Assembly: GCA_902770835.1 (NCBI GenBank)
Contig: CACXUM010000013.1
Span: forward strand, 1-64,000
Origin: an uncultured Bacteroidia bacterium
GTDB taxonomy: Bacteria; Bacteroidota; Bacteroidia; Bacteroidales; F082
DNA: 64,000 nucleotides
Reading direction: 5' to 3'
The position numbers were made by a program, and so were the translations under genes. Position 1 is the stretch's first letter. The number at the start of each line of letters is the position of its first letter. The notes beneath the pieces are model-generated. The model saw nothing but the letters and a program-made list of their open reading frames with translations, searched no databases and was not told where the DNA came from. Shown here piece after piece: positions 1 to 7,802 of the stretch.

Positions 1-1
1 T

Positions 2-937
2 GCAAACATTTATTATTTAACCAATCAATATGATTCTGCATTGGTCTACTTTACTCAAGTATTTGAAAACAAAGGTGATGCTGCAATGAAAAGATCTGCC
101 GCCAGATTTTTACGCGACATTTACCAAAGCCGAGGTGATACACTAATGGCTACCCAATATGCTGTATATCAAGTGGAAAATGCAGTTTCTCAAGCGGAAA
201 GCAACGCACAAGTCTCACAACTCAACGAGCTGTTTCAGCAGCATTTGCAGTGGGAGCAAGAGCGAGCCGAGGCCGAAAGACAGCAGGCGGCGCGGCTGCG
301 GAGGAACAGGATGATCGTCGTGGTGTGCGTTCTGGTTGCGGTGGCGGCACTGTTGGCTTGGTTGCTGATTAGGCGTAAGATGAAGCAGCAGCGCGACGAG
401 GCGAGCCAACAGATGGAGGCCGTGCAAGAGGCGCACCGCTTGGAGAAAGCCTCAATGTCGGGGAGGCTGAAACGGAGCAACCAGGAACTGCGCGAGCTAA
501 AGGACCAGATGCGGCAACAGGCGGGCAACGGTGCGCCGAAACAGGAGGCGCAAGCAATGTCGTTCAACGAGGAGCCTATCTGTCACCTCATTATGGAGCG
601 GGTGAATGAAGGACAATTCAAGGCGCAGATGGACTGCAAGCTATACCAGGACTATGCCTTGGGCAAGGAGCAGGTGATGGCTTTGCGCGAGGCTGCCGAC
701 CGCCACTTCAATCAGTTCACCGTCCGTTTGGCCAAGGCCTATCCCGACCTCACCAAGGGCGACCTTGACTATTGCTGCCTTTATCTGCTCGGCCTTTCGG
801 ATGCTGATGTTGCGGCCTTGATGCAGCGCGCCTACAACACCGTGAGCGAGCGCAGCCGCAAACTGAAAGGCATTTTCGGCAGCGAGGAACCGATTGCTGT
901 TATACTTCGGGGTTTTGCTAATGAGTCCATATCGTAA
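2..937 (+). CDS. TPR/coiled-coil membrane regulator with C-terminal HTH (5' end cut by window)
   Basis: The reading frame is open to base 2, so the true start lies left of the window; an internal TTG at 41 is not a credible start. The visible protein begins with the end of a TPR helix pair, then has one membrane segment rich in V, A and L at about residues 104-124, a charged coiled coil to about residue 180, and a C-terminal helical domain ending in a sigma-70-region-4/LuxR-like helix-turn-helix (motif LGLSDADVAALMQRAYNTVS). This architecture is common in Bacteroidales as a membrane-bound TPR regulator. Its target is unknown. The last 22 residues are echoed in a degenerate copy downstream of the next gene. 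Confidence 0.75.
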   Translation, partial: ANIYYLTNQYDSALVYFTQVFENKGDAAMKRSAARFLRDIYQSRGDTLMATQYAVYQVENAVSQAESNAQVSQLNELFQQHLQWEQERAEAERQQAARLRRNRMIVVVCVLVAVAALLAWLLIRRKMKQQRDEASQQMEAVQEAHRLEKASMSGRLKRSNQELRELKDQMRQQAGNGAPKQEAQAMSFNEEPICHLIMERVNEGQFKAQMDCKLYQDYALGKEQVMALREAADRHFNQFTVRLAKAYPDLTKGDLDYCCLYLLGLSDADVAALMQRAYNTVSERSRKLKGIFGSEEPIAVILRGFANESIS

Positions 938-945
938 AAAAAATG

Positions 946-953
946 TAAATTTG
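946..953 (+). promoter_or_regulatory. Bacteroidota -7 box (TAAATTTG) for the AlbA_2 gene
   Basis: TAAATTTG matches the TAnnTTTG consensus and lies 9 bp after the upstream stop codon and 20 bp before the ATG at 973. The AlbA_2 gene therefore carries its own promoter. Confidence 0.5.
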
Positions 954-972
954 TGGCATAAAAATCGGAATT

Positions 973-2403
973 ATGACAATCAAAGACATTGAGACGTTGA
1001 TACACACAGACGAGACCCGCAACTTGGAATTGAAGAAGACCACAGGCGAGTTGAAGGACGGGATGAAGTCGGCTTGTGCCTTCCTTAATACCGATGGCGG
1101 ATGGTTGATCTTCGGCATTGCTCCCACTACCCTGAAAGTGGTGGGGCAGGATGTGACAGAGAACACACGGAGAGAGATAGCCCAAGCATTGACCCATTTG
1201 GAGCCAGCCTTGGATGTTGAAGTGAACTATGTGGATTTACCGAATAGCAATGGAAAGCAAGTGATTGTCATGCGTTTTGACAAATGGGTGTGGAGCAAGG
1301 AACCTTATACCTATCACAAATGCCCTTACTATCGAATTGAGAGTGTCACCAAGGAGATGCCGAGAGACATGTTTGTGGAGCGGCTGAAAGCGGCACGACC
1401 TCAAGACTTTGCATGGGAAAACCAAACAGCGGAAAGCGTAACCTTAGATGACATGGACGAGGAGCGTATCAGGAATGCGGTGCGCTTAGGCATTGCCGGT
1501 GGTCGCATCAACGCATCGGCAGAAGGCGCAACGGTGGAAACGCTTTTGGGCAAGTTGAAGTTGTTGAACAACGGGAAACCAACCAACGCGGCCGTGATGC
1601 TATTTGGCAAGAATACAGACGATTATCCTCAACTGCTTTTGCGCATGGCATGTTTCAAAGGGAACGACAAAAATGAGTTTTTGGACAACAAGCAAGAGAT
1701 GGGCAACTTTTTTGACTTATTGGATGCTGGTACGGCATTTTGCTTCCGCAATCTTCGGCTTGCCGGAAAGATTGTCGGAATGCGGCGTGAAGAGCAATTG
1801 GAAATTCCGGCTGAGGCTTTGCGTGAGGCATTAATCAACGCGTTGTGCCATCGAGAGTATGACAACCCAAGGGCATCGGTTAGTTTGGCCATTTACTATG
1901 ACAGGATTGAAATCGTCAATCCAGGTCACTTTCCCGCTCAACTTACGCCCGAAAACATCAAACTTCAGCATGATTCGTTTCCTTTCAACCTAAAGATTGC
2001 CCAAGTATTGTATCAGACTACCTACTTGGAAAGTTGGGGGTCGGGGGTAAGGCGTATGGTGAAATTGTGCGAGGCACAGCATGTGGCCGAACCTGAATAC
2101 AGGTTAGGAAACAACACGATTACTGTCATCTTCCGCAGGAATCGTGATAGTCAAAATGATAGTCAAAATGATAGTCAAAATGATAGTCAAAATGATAGTC
2201 AAAAATCGTTGAATGAAAGGCAAAGAAAGATAGTGGAACTTATGCGAGGCAACCGTCAAATCACGGTGGCGAAGATAGCGAAAACCCTCTCATTATCAGC
2301 AGCTACCATCTATAGAGAAATAAAGGCCATCAACACTTTGACAGAACTTTACTGGGAAGGCTCACCGAAAACTGGCCAATGGGCGGGCAGCACTTTTGAC
2401 TGA
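973..2403 (+). CDS. Schlafen-type AlbA_2 domain ATP-binding/HTH regulator
   Basis: 476 aa. The N-terminal part (about 10-140) matches the AlbA_2/Schlafen AAA_4 family (motifs ESxxLELKKTTGEL-like start, GGWLIFGI); the middle has the HATPase_C_4-like block REALINALCHREYDN and the glycine-rich ESWGSGVRRMVKLC. A linker of five near-identical DSQN tetrapeptide units precedes a winged HTH (about 415-460, LSLSAATIYREIKAI). Such proteins are predicted nucleic-acid-binding regulators and some are defence-associated; no target is known. It has its own promoter and lies between two copies of the neighbouring gene's 3' end, so it may be an inserted module. Family assignment is firm; the role is unknown. 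Confidence 0.85.
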   Translation: MTIKDIETLIHTDETRNLELKKTTGELKDGMKSACAFLNTDGGWLIFGIAPTTLKVVGQDVTENTRREIAQALTHLEPALDVEVNYVDLPNSNGKQVIVMRFDKWVWSKEPYTYHKCPYYRIESVTKEMPRDMFVERLKAARPQDFAWENQTAESVTLDDMDEERIRNAVRLGIAGGRINASAEGATVETLLGKLKLLNNGKPTNAAVMLFGKNTDDYPQLLLRMACFKGNDKNEFLDNKQEMGNFFDLLDAGTAFCFRNLRLAGKIVGMRREEQLEIPAEALREALINALCHREYDNPRASVSLAIYYDRIEIVNPGHFPAQLTPENIKLQHDSFPFNLKIAQVLYQTTYLESWGSGVRRMVKLCEAQHVAEPEYRLGNNTITVIFRRNRDSQNDSQNDSQNDSQNDSQKSLNERQRKIVELMRGNRQITVAKIAKTLSLSAATIYREIKAINTLTELYWEGSPKTGQWAGSTFD

Positions 2404-2444
2404 CATTTGATAGTCAAAGTGATAGTCAACATGATAGTCAAAAA
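2146..2444 (+). repeat. 12-bp GATAGTCAAAAT repeat, two clusters
   Basis: Five tandem units at 2146-2205 encode the DSQN linker. Three more imperfect units lie at 2409-2444, just after the stop codon and in a different reading frame. The 203 bp between clusters encode the winged HTH. Copy number could vary by slippage or recombination between clusters. Confidence 0.8.
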
Positions 2445-2457
2445 TTTGCCCCTTGAC

Positions 2458-2529
2458 AAGTTTTTCGGCAGCGAGGAGTCGCTTTCCGCAACACTTTGCG
2501 GCTTTGCCAACGATTCCGCATCTATTTGA
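2458..2529 (+). pseudogene. Relic of the 3' end of a TPR/HTH regulator
   Basis: In frame, these 24 codons read KFFGSEES...GFANDSASI and stop, which aligns with the end of the gene that stops at 937 (IFGSEEP...GFANES). The identical core TTTTCGGCAGCGAGGA is shared. There is no start codon or upstream coding, so this is a remnant of a second copy of that gene family. Confidence 0.7.
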
Positions 2530-2601
2530 TTATAGGGACGATAGCCAAAAACCCGCACAAATCCGCACATTGTTTTTCTTGACAGGTGTGGGATATTGGT
2601 G

Positions 2602-2609
2602 TAGTTTTG
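2602..2609 (+). promoter_or_regulatory. -7 box TAGTTTTG for the BspA-like gene
   Basis: Matches TAnnTTTG and lies 25 bp upstream of the ATG at 2635. Confidence 0.5.
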
Positions 2610-2634
2610 CCGAAAATTTCTAAACCTAATAGTT

Positions 2635-3765
2635 ATGAAAACGACAAAACAATTTATGATGATTTGCTGCCTGATGGTGATGGGGGCGACGGGTTACGGC
2701 CAATCCAATCCTTGGGACGGATATGATTTCAGCGCTGAATGCGAAACAGGACAAACCCTGTATTACATTATTACAGATTCCATTAATCACGAGGTGACCA
2801 TGACGCATCCTGCTCCTTATAGTTATGTCACATTAGATTATTGGGACGGCTATGACGAACCCGCAGGCAACATTGTTTTTCCTTCGGAAGTGACCTTCGA
2901 AGGACAGACCTACACCGTTACCAGTATTGATGACGGAGCTTTTAGGGGATGCGGCGGAATGACAGGTTCTTTGGTGATTCCGAGCACGGTTACTTACATC
3001 GGCAGTTATGCTTTCGACGGATGCTCTCAATTTACTGGCAATTTGGTGATTCCTGATCTCGTGGTGGTCATTGGCGACTGGGCTTTCAATGGCTGCATGA
3101 GTATCACTGGCGAGATTAATATCCCCAATTCCGTGGTTTCCATAGGGTCGTATGCCTTTTCCAGTTTATGGAAAATCACGGCTTTCAGAATTCCTGAATC
3201 GGTTACTTATCTGGGTCCTGGTTTCATCTGGGCCTGTTCTAAACTCGTGACTCTGGAAGTGAATGAGAACAACCCCGTCTATTATTCTGAAAGTAACGCC
3301 ATTATTGAACGAGAGACCAAGAAACTGATTCAAGGCACGAAAACGACCGTCATTCCAGAAGACATTATTGTCATTGGAGAAAGGGCTTTTTTGGCCGTTG
3401 AGAACCAAAGTAATCTTGTCATCCCTCAATCTGTCGTTTCTATCGAAGATGAAGCCTTCAAATATGCCACATTCACAGGTACTTTGACGCTTCCCGAAAA
3501 CTTGCAGTATATTGGTAAATATGCATTTTACACCACTTATTTTACTGGAAATCTGTATGTTCCAGATGGAGTTACCACCATTGGCGACCATGCGTTTGCT
3601 CGTACAAGATTCAAGGAAGTTCACCTTCCCGAAGCACTGAAAACTATCGAATGGGACCTGTTTTGGGATTGTGGCCGCTTGGAGCAACTTGAAATCGGTT
3701 CGCAAGTCGATACCATACAATCGGGTGTTTTCCAATATTGCGATACAATGCCTTTTCTGGTGTGA
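2635..3765 (+). CDS. BspA-type leucine-rich-repeat surface protein, N-terminal part (frameshifted)
   Basis: 376 aa before a premature stop. It opens with a signal peptide (hydrophobic to about residue 22, ending TGYGQ) followed by tandem LRR_5 (BspA, TpLRR) repeats of about 23 residues with the recurrent pattern VIPxSVxxIGxxAFxGC, to the end. BspA-like proteins are exported adhesins or glycan/host-binding proteins. The frame ends TMPFLV-stop exactly where family members continue with the AFSGVNKxIPVxVP element; that element and a T9SS sorting domain follow at once in another frame (3738-4115). The intact protein would be about 490 aa, so this is either a recent pseudogene or a sequencing/phase-variation event. 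Confidence 0.85.
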   Translation: MKTTKQFMMICCLMVMGATGYGQSNPWDGYDFSAECETGQTLYYIITDSINHEVTMTHPAPYSYVTLDYWDGYDEPAGNIVFPSEVTFEGQTYTVTSIDDGAFRGCGGMTGSLVIPSTVTYIGSYAFDGCSQFTGNLVIPDLVVVIGDWAFNGCMSITGEINIPNSVVSIGSYAFSSLWKITAFRIPESVTYLGPGFIWACSKLVTLEVNENNPVYYSESNAIIERETKKLIQGTKTTVIPEDIIVIGERAFLAVENQSNLVIPQSVVSIEDEAFKYATFTGTLTLPENLQYIGKYAFYTTYFTGNLYVPDGVTTIGDHAFARTRFKEVHLPEALKTIEWDLFWDCGRLEQLEIGSQVDTIQSGVFQYCDTMPFLV

Positions 3766-4115
3766 ACAAAGACATTCCTGTCCACATCCCCGTCGGGACG
3801 CTTGCCGACTATCAGAGCGCACCATATTGGAACGAGTTCACCAATTTCATCGAGGACGGTTTGATGTCGGTGGATGAGGAAGAAACGAGCCTTGTTCAAG
3901 TGACTTGCTATCCCAATCCTGCCAAAGAAAAGGTGACGATAGATGGCATTGAAGCCGCCGAAGTGCAGGTTTACAATGCGCTTGGGCAATTGGTGAAGAC
4001 TGTAAGAAACTCAAATGAAATCGGTGTAGAGGGCTTGCCGGAAGGGGTTTATTTGCTGCACATCCACGACAAGCAAGGCGTTTCCCATACGAATCGGATA
4101 ACCATCGCGAAATAA
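3738..4115 (+). CDS. BspA-like protein C-terminal part with T9SS type A sorting domain (out of frame)
   Basis: This frame overlaps the end of the previous one and supplies the missing C-terminus. Coding similarity begins at NAFSGVNKDIPVHIPVGTL, typical of the capping segment of BspA proteins, and ends with a T9SS type A sorting domain (CYPNPAKEKVTIDG, VQVYNALGQLVKT, LPEGVYLLHI, final ITIAK). T9SS domains direct outer-membrane translocation and anchoring in Bacteroidota. No independent signal peptide is present, so it is unlikely to work alone. The shift is +2 (equivalent to loss of 1 base, or of 3n+1 bases) near 3745; the AATGCC sequence at the junction would fit a deletion between short repeats. 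Confidence 0.75.
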   Translation: MRYNAFSGVNKDIPVHIPVGTLADYQSAPYWNEFTNFIEDGLMSVDEEETSLVQVTCYPNPAKEKVTIDGIEAAEVQVYNALGQLVKTVRNSNEIGVEGLPEGVYLLHIHDKQGVSHTNRITIAK

Positions 4116-4186
4116 ATCATAAGAAAAACCATCTTTGGCCTGATTTTTGCATAATAATCATATTATAATTTCAAAATCAATAAGTT

Positions 4187-4708
4187 ATGAAAACAACAAT
4201 GAAATTAATGCTGATGCTGCTATTGACAGCAAGTATGTTGACCTTCACTTCTTGCAACAAGGATTGGGGCTACGCTTTCAGTCCCGAAGACAACGAATTG
4301 GTTCGTGACGAAACCCACTACACTATGAAATGCAGGTTTGCGCCGCCGTTCCACGACGACTATTCCATCGAAGCGTTCTCAGAGGAAACCTTCATTGGGG
4401 CTTCCCTTGGCACGTTCAAGTTCTATCACATCCCTTACGAGATGCTGGGGCAAACCATCGACCTTACGAAAAAGACAGATTATCCTTTGAGTTTTTCTGT
4501 TGGTTATCAAGACTTTTCGTGGCATTCGTCGCCCGATGACATTGGAGGTGCCATTCACGATGAAATGACTTTTGAGGGCGAATCCCCGTTCAAGAGCGGC
4601 ACGATGCTGCTTGAGGAAACCGAAAACTGCATCACCTTCACGCTCAAGGGCAAGTTGAAAGACGGCTCCACCATTCGGATGAAACTGGTGGCTCCCGCAG
4701 AAAAATAG
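4187..4708 (+). CDS. Small secreted lipoprotein, function unknown
   Basis: 173 aa. The N-terminus is a lipoprotein signal (basic MKTTMK, hydrophobic core, lipobox TFTSC at about 19-23), so Cys23 is probably lipidated. The mature part has alternating hydrophobic residues suggesting a beta-rich fold, resembling the lipocalin-like small lipoproteins often found beside BspA proteins, but I do not recognise a family. It starts 71 bp after the T9SS fragment. The palindrome with a T run at about 4754-4783 could terminate its transcript. Confidence 0.65.
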   Translation: MKTTMKLMLMLLLTASMLTFTSCNKDWGYAFSPEDNELVRDETHYTMKCRFAPPFHDDYSIEAFSEETFIGASLGTFKFYHIPYEMLGQTIDLTKKTDYPLSFSVGYQDFSWHSSPDDIGGAIHDEMTFEGESPFKSGTMLLEETENCITFTLKGKLKDGSTIRMKLVAPAEK

Positions 4709-4720
4709 AAATCCTCTTTA

Positions 4721-4776
4721 GAAAATTCGGAATTCAATTCCGAAAATTTCGATAAAATTCGGAATGGTATTCCGAA
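4721..4776. repeat. 56-bp direct repeat, left copy (two palindromes 32 bp apart)
   Basis: 52 of 56 bases match 5962-6017. Each copy holds two 19-bp palindromes of the form TTCGGAATnnnATTCCGAA; here they start at 4726 and 4758, exactly 32 bp apart. The centre of the second palindrome is 23 bp upstream of the last base of the -7 box that serves the ATPase gene. The second palindrome extends to a 12-bp stem followed by a T run, so it may also terminate the upstream lipoprotein transcript. Confidence 0.9.
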
Positions 4777-4782
4777 TTTTTT

Positions 4783-4790
4783 TATTTTTG
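4783..4790 (+). promoter_or_regulatory. -7 box TATTTTTG of AAA ATPase no. 1
   Basis: Matches TAnnTTTG, 17 bp upstream of the ATG at 4808 and directly downstream of the palindromic repeat, which covers the -33 region. Confidence 0.6.
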
Positions 4791-4807
4791 CGGCAAAATT
4801 AACGGCT

Positions 4808-5953
4808 ATGATTGAGCGTTTTTTAAAGGCGGAAACCCTTGGTGAGAACAACACTTTCCTGTTTGGCGCGCGACAAACGGGGAAAACCACCTTGTTGCTG
4901 CAATTGTTTCCCAATGCCCGCTTCTACGACTTGCTTGAAAGCAACACTTATGAACGCCTGCAACGCAATCCTTCCCTGTTGAGGCAAGATTTGGAAATGT
5001 GCGAAAGCGGCACTTTGGTCATCATCGATGAGGTTCAGTCGCTGCCCATTCTTTTGAACGAGGTGCAATGGCTTATCGTTCGGAAAGGCCTCCGTTTTAT
5101 CCTCAGCGGGTCGAGTGCCCGAAAACTGCGTCGCGGTGGAGCCAATATGCTTGGCGGTCGGGCAATGCAAACCAACCTCTATCCTTTGGTAAGTGCCGAA
5201 ATCCCTGATTTCGATGTGGTTAAAGCCGTCAACCAAGGTATGATACCGAGGCATTATTTGGCCAAGTCGGACAAATACTGGTCGATGTTGCAGGCTTACG
5301 TGGCGGTGTATCTTCGCGAGGAAATCAAGGCAGAGGCCTTGGTGCGCAACCTCTCCACCTTCACGCGCTTTTTGGAGGCCGCCGCCCTGACCGACGGAGA
5401 AATGGTGAACTACAGCAACATCGCGCAAGATTGCGGCATCGATTCCAAAACGGTCGCGGCCTATTTTTCCATTTTGGAGGAAACTTTGGTGGGCTATATG
5501 GTGCCTGTATATTCCAAGGTCGTGAAGCGCAAAATCAGGCAAGCGCCGCGTTTCTACTATTTCGATGTCTCCATTCCCAATTATTTGTTGGGCCGTCGTG
5601 CCTTGAAACCGGGTTCAACGGATTTTGGACACGCCTTCGAACATCTTGTCATTCAGGAAATTATCGCTTATTTGGGCTATCGTGGGCAATTGGATAAATT
5701 GTCGTATTGGCACACCTATACCGATTACGAGGTGGATGCTGTTCTGGGCGATGCCGAGGTGGGGATTGAAATCAAATCGACGGACGAAGTGCAATCACGG
5801 CACTTGCACGGTTTGAAAGCCTTCAAGGAAGAACACCCCGACGTGCGTATGATTGTGGTTTCCCTCGACCCTAATCCCCGCTTGCTCAAGGATGTGGAAA
5901 TCTGGCCTGTCAAACAGTTCTTTGAACAACTATGGGCCGGGAAAATCTATTGA
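4808..5953 (+). CDS. ATP-binding protein, AAA_14/DUF4143 family (no. 1)
   Basis: 381 aa. N-terminal AAA_14 ATPase with Walker A GARQTGKTTLL (about 21-31), Walker B LVIIDEV (about 71-77) and a sensor-like ILSGSSARKL. The C-terminal half (about 200-345) is DUF4143, a restriction-endonuclease-like fold with a winged-helix segment and the DYEVDAVLGD...GIEIKST block, which matches a PD-(D/E)XK core (D, ExK). The family is abundant in Bacteroidota and archaea but its role is not established. The gene sits between 56-bp direct repeats, the left one overlapping its promoter. Three relatives occur in this window (33940, 50412 and 60326). Confidence 0.9.
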   Translation: MIERFLKAETLGENNTFLFGARQTGKTTLLLQLFPNARFYDLLESNTYERLQRNPSLLRQDLEMCESGTLVIIDEVQSLPILLNEVQWLIVRKGLRFILSGSSARKLRRGGANMLGGRAMQTNLYPLVSAEIPDFDVVKAVNQGMIPRHYLAKSDKYWSMLQAYVAVYLREEIKAEALVRNLSTFTRFLEAAALTDGEMVNYSNIAQDCGIDSKTVAAYFSILEETLVGYMVPVYSKVVKRKIRQAPRFYYFDVSIPNYLLGRRALKPGSTDFGHAFEHLVIQEIIAYLGYRGQLDKLSYWHTYTDYEVDAVLGDAEVGIEIKSTDEVQSRHLHGLKAFKEEHPDVRMIVVSLDPNPRLLKDVEIWPVKQFFEQLWAGKIY

Positions 5954-5961
5954 AAAATCGT

Positions 5962-6017
5962 GAAAATTCGGAGTCGTATTCCGAAAATTTCGATAAAATT
6001 CGGAATGGTATTCCGAA
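5962..6017. repeat. 56-bp direct repeat, right copy
   Basis: Begins 8 bp after the ATPase stop. Palindromes start at 5967 and 5999, again 32 bp apart. It lies between two convergent genes and its hairpins could also terminate both transcripts. Confidence 0.9.
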
Positions 6018-6030
6018 AATTCGCACAAAA

Positions 6031-7068
6031 TCAACCTTCGCAGCGTTGACCTTCGTACTGCTGCACTTCGTCGTATTTATACTCCAACTGAATGCCCACT
6101 TGCTTGAACATCTCCTCGCTTTCTTGGCCTGAATGGTAGCGGCGCTCGCACACCACGCGCACGATGCCGCAGTTGATGATGAGCATAGCGCAGGTGCGAC
6201 AAGGGGTCATACGGCAATACAAGGTGCTGCCGTCCAAGGCGATACCGCGCCGCGCAGCCTGACAGATGGCGTTTTGCTCGGCGTGGACGGTGCGCACGCA
6301 ATGCTGGGTGACGCTGCCATCCTCGTGGATGGTCTTGCGGAAGAGGTGACCTACGTCATCGCAATGCGGAAGTCCACGCGGCGAGCCGACATAGCCCGTC
6401 ACCAAGATTTGCTTGTCTTTCACGATGACGCACCCGCTGCGGCCACGGTTGCAGGTGGCACGCTCACTGACGGTATCGGCCAAGTTGAGGAAATAGTCGT
6501 CCCACGACGGGCGGACGTGGAGTTGCGTCAGCACTTTTTCCACTTGCTGGTGGAGTTGGGGAATGGTGCCGTCGTTCATGAACACGAAGTCTGCCTCCTT
6601 GATGCACGCTCCGAGGTTCTGCTTGTTGGGGTCGGTGGCGGTCATCTCGCGCTCCTCGTTGGCCACAAAGGTCTCGAAATCAATGTGGTCGGTCTCTGAG
6701 CCACGAAGATAGATGCGGTCGTAGCGGATTTTGCGGTCGGCATCGACGGCGAAAAGGTAAAACTCGCCTTTTTGTCGCAACGAAGCGATTTCGCCCGGTG
6801 TGCGCACGCTCTCGATGACGGCGTTTTTGCCTTCGGCCTTGGCGCGCTCAAAGAGCTGGTCGGTGATGTAGCTCGGGCAATGCGCGGCGCGCAGGTCGTT
6901 GCCCACTTGGGTTAGTGTGTCGCGGTTCACTTCGAGGCCGCGGCGTTGACATTCTTCAGCGATGTAGGCTCGCACCGAGTAATGCACAAAGCCCTTTTCC
7001 TTGACGAGATAATCGACGATGGTGCCTTTGCCCGCACCGAGGGTGCCTGTGATTCCTATGATGATCAT
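6031..7068 (-). CDS. P-loop kinase-cytidine deaminase fusion (dCMP deaminase family)
   Basis: 345 aa. Residues 1-180 form a P-loop nucleotide/dephospho-CoA-kinase-like domain (ITGTLGAGKGT at about 5-15; base-recognition-like VIESVRTPGE). Residues 190-345 are a zinc cytidine/deoxycytidylate deaminase domain with the HAE motif (TVHAEQNAI) and PCRTC zinc ligands. The family deaminates dCMP, or dCTP in defence homologues. Ordinary bacterial dCMP deaminases are about 150 aa and lack the kinase domain; the anti-phage dCTP deaminases described in E. coli also pair an N-terminal kinase-like domain with a deaminase. It lies 110 bp downstream of the LOG gene on the same strand. Domain calls are firm; whether the role is housekeeping or defence is open. 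Confidence 0.85.
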   Translation of the reverse strand: MIIIGITGTLGAGKGTIVDYLVKEKGFVHYSVRAYIAEECQRRGLEVNRDTLTQVGNDLRAAHCPSYITDQLFERAKAEGKNAVIESVRTPGEIASLRQKGEFYLFAVDADRKIRYDRIYLRGSETDHIDFETFVANEEREMTATDPNKQNLGACIKEADFVFMNDGTIPQLHQQVEKVLTQLHVRPSWDDYFLNLADTVSERATCNRGRSGCVIVKDKQILVTGYVGSPRGLPHCDDVGHLFRKTIHEDGSVTQHCVRTVHAEQNAICQAARRGIALDGSTLYCRMTPCRTCAMLIINCGIVRVVCERRYHSGQESEEMFKQVGIQLEYKYDEVQQYEGQRCEG

Positions 7069-7152
7069 GATATTGTTGTTTTTGTTGTCACTGTTAGCGC
7101 AGGGACTTACGTCGCCTGATTACTGATGTGTCGCCCCTACGGGGCTGGTATT

Positions 7153-7180
7153 AACTCTAAACTCTAAACTCTAAACTCTC
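7153..7180. repeat. 7-bp tandem repeat AACTCTA, four units
   Basis: Four tandem 7-mers (the last ends in C) run into the stop of the LOG gene. A GCCCCTACGGGGC hairpin lies just before them at about 7128. Low-complexity intergenic sequence typical of Bacteroidota. Confidence 0.7.
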
Positions 7181-7772
7181 AACTATTAACCTGTTCCTTA
7201 ATCTCACTCACCCACTTCTTCAATTCCACCGGCTTGAAGTTCTCGATGCCCTCCAAAAGCGCTTTCGGGTTGTCGCTGACGATGAGGTTGTCGGTGTGCT
7301 CGCGGTGGATGAAACCGTCGTTGGTGGCGCGGTCGAGGAAACGGACAATGTCGTCATAGAAGCCGTTCACGTTGAAAAGCGCGACGGGCTTGTCAAAAAC
7401 ACGCAACTGGCTGAGCACCATCACTTCAAAGAACTCGTCCATCGTACCCACACCACCCGGCATAGCGATGAAGGCATCGGCCATATCCTCAAGGATTTTC
7501 TTGCGTTCTGACATCGTTTCGACCACAATCAATTCGTCAATGTCGGGCCGACCCACGCGCATATCCAACAGGTGTTGCGTGATGGTTCCGACGATTCGGC
7601 AACCGCGTTCCTTCATCACTTCGGCGATGATGTTCATCAAGCCCACGTTGCCGCCGCCGTAGAGCAGTTCGCAATGGTTGTCAGCCAAAACGTGCCCCAA
7701 TTCGGCTGCCTTTTGGCGATAAATCGGGTCGAAGCCCATACTGCTGCCACAAAAAATACAGATTTTCTTCAT
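7179..7772 (-). CDS. LOG family protein (cytokinin riboside 5'-monophosphate phosphoribohydrolase type)
   Basis: 197 aa, the usual length for TIGR00730/LOG proteins. The diagnostic motif PGGVGTMDEFFE is at about 106-117, with an N-terminal Rossmann start (ICIFCGSSMG) and the GGGNVGLMN loop. The enzymes hydrolyse nucleoside 5'-monophosphates to base and ribose 5-phosphate; in bacteria the physiological substrate is often AMP and the role is uncertain. The -7 box TACCTTTG is on the minus strand at 7787-7794. Confidence 0.9.
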   Translation of the reverse strand: MKKICIFCGSSMGFDPIYRQKAAELGHVLADNHCELLYGGGNVGLMNIIAEVMKERGCRIVGTITQHLLDMRVGRPDIDELIVVETMSERKKILEDMADAFIAMPGGVGTMDEFFEVMVLSQLRVFDKPVALFNVNGFYDDIVRFLDRATNDGFIHREHTDNLIVSDNPKALLEGIENFKPVELKKWVSEIKEQVNS

Positions 7773-7786
7773 TCGGTAAATTTTTG

Positions 7787-7794
7787 CAAAGGTA
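7787..7794 (-). promoter_or_regulatory. -7 box TACCTTTG for the LOG gene
   Basis: Minus-strand TAnnTTTG match 14 bp upstream of the start at 7772. Confidence 0.55.
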
Positions 7795-7802
7795 AGATTT
7801 TT

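Noticed and set aside
4754..4783. Simple terminator only
   Set aside because: The palindrome does precede a T run, but it is part of a 56-bp repeat found again after the ATPase gene, so termination alone does not explain it.
5932..6132. Small gene after ATPase no. 1
   Set aside because: The frame starts inside the ATPase gene, runs through the 56-bp repeat and into the opposing deaminase gene; nothing else supports it.
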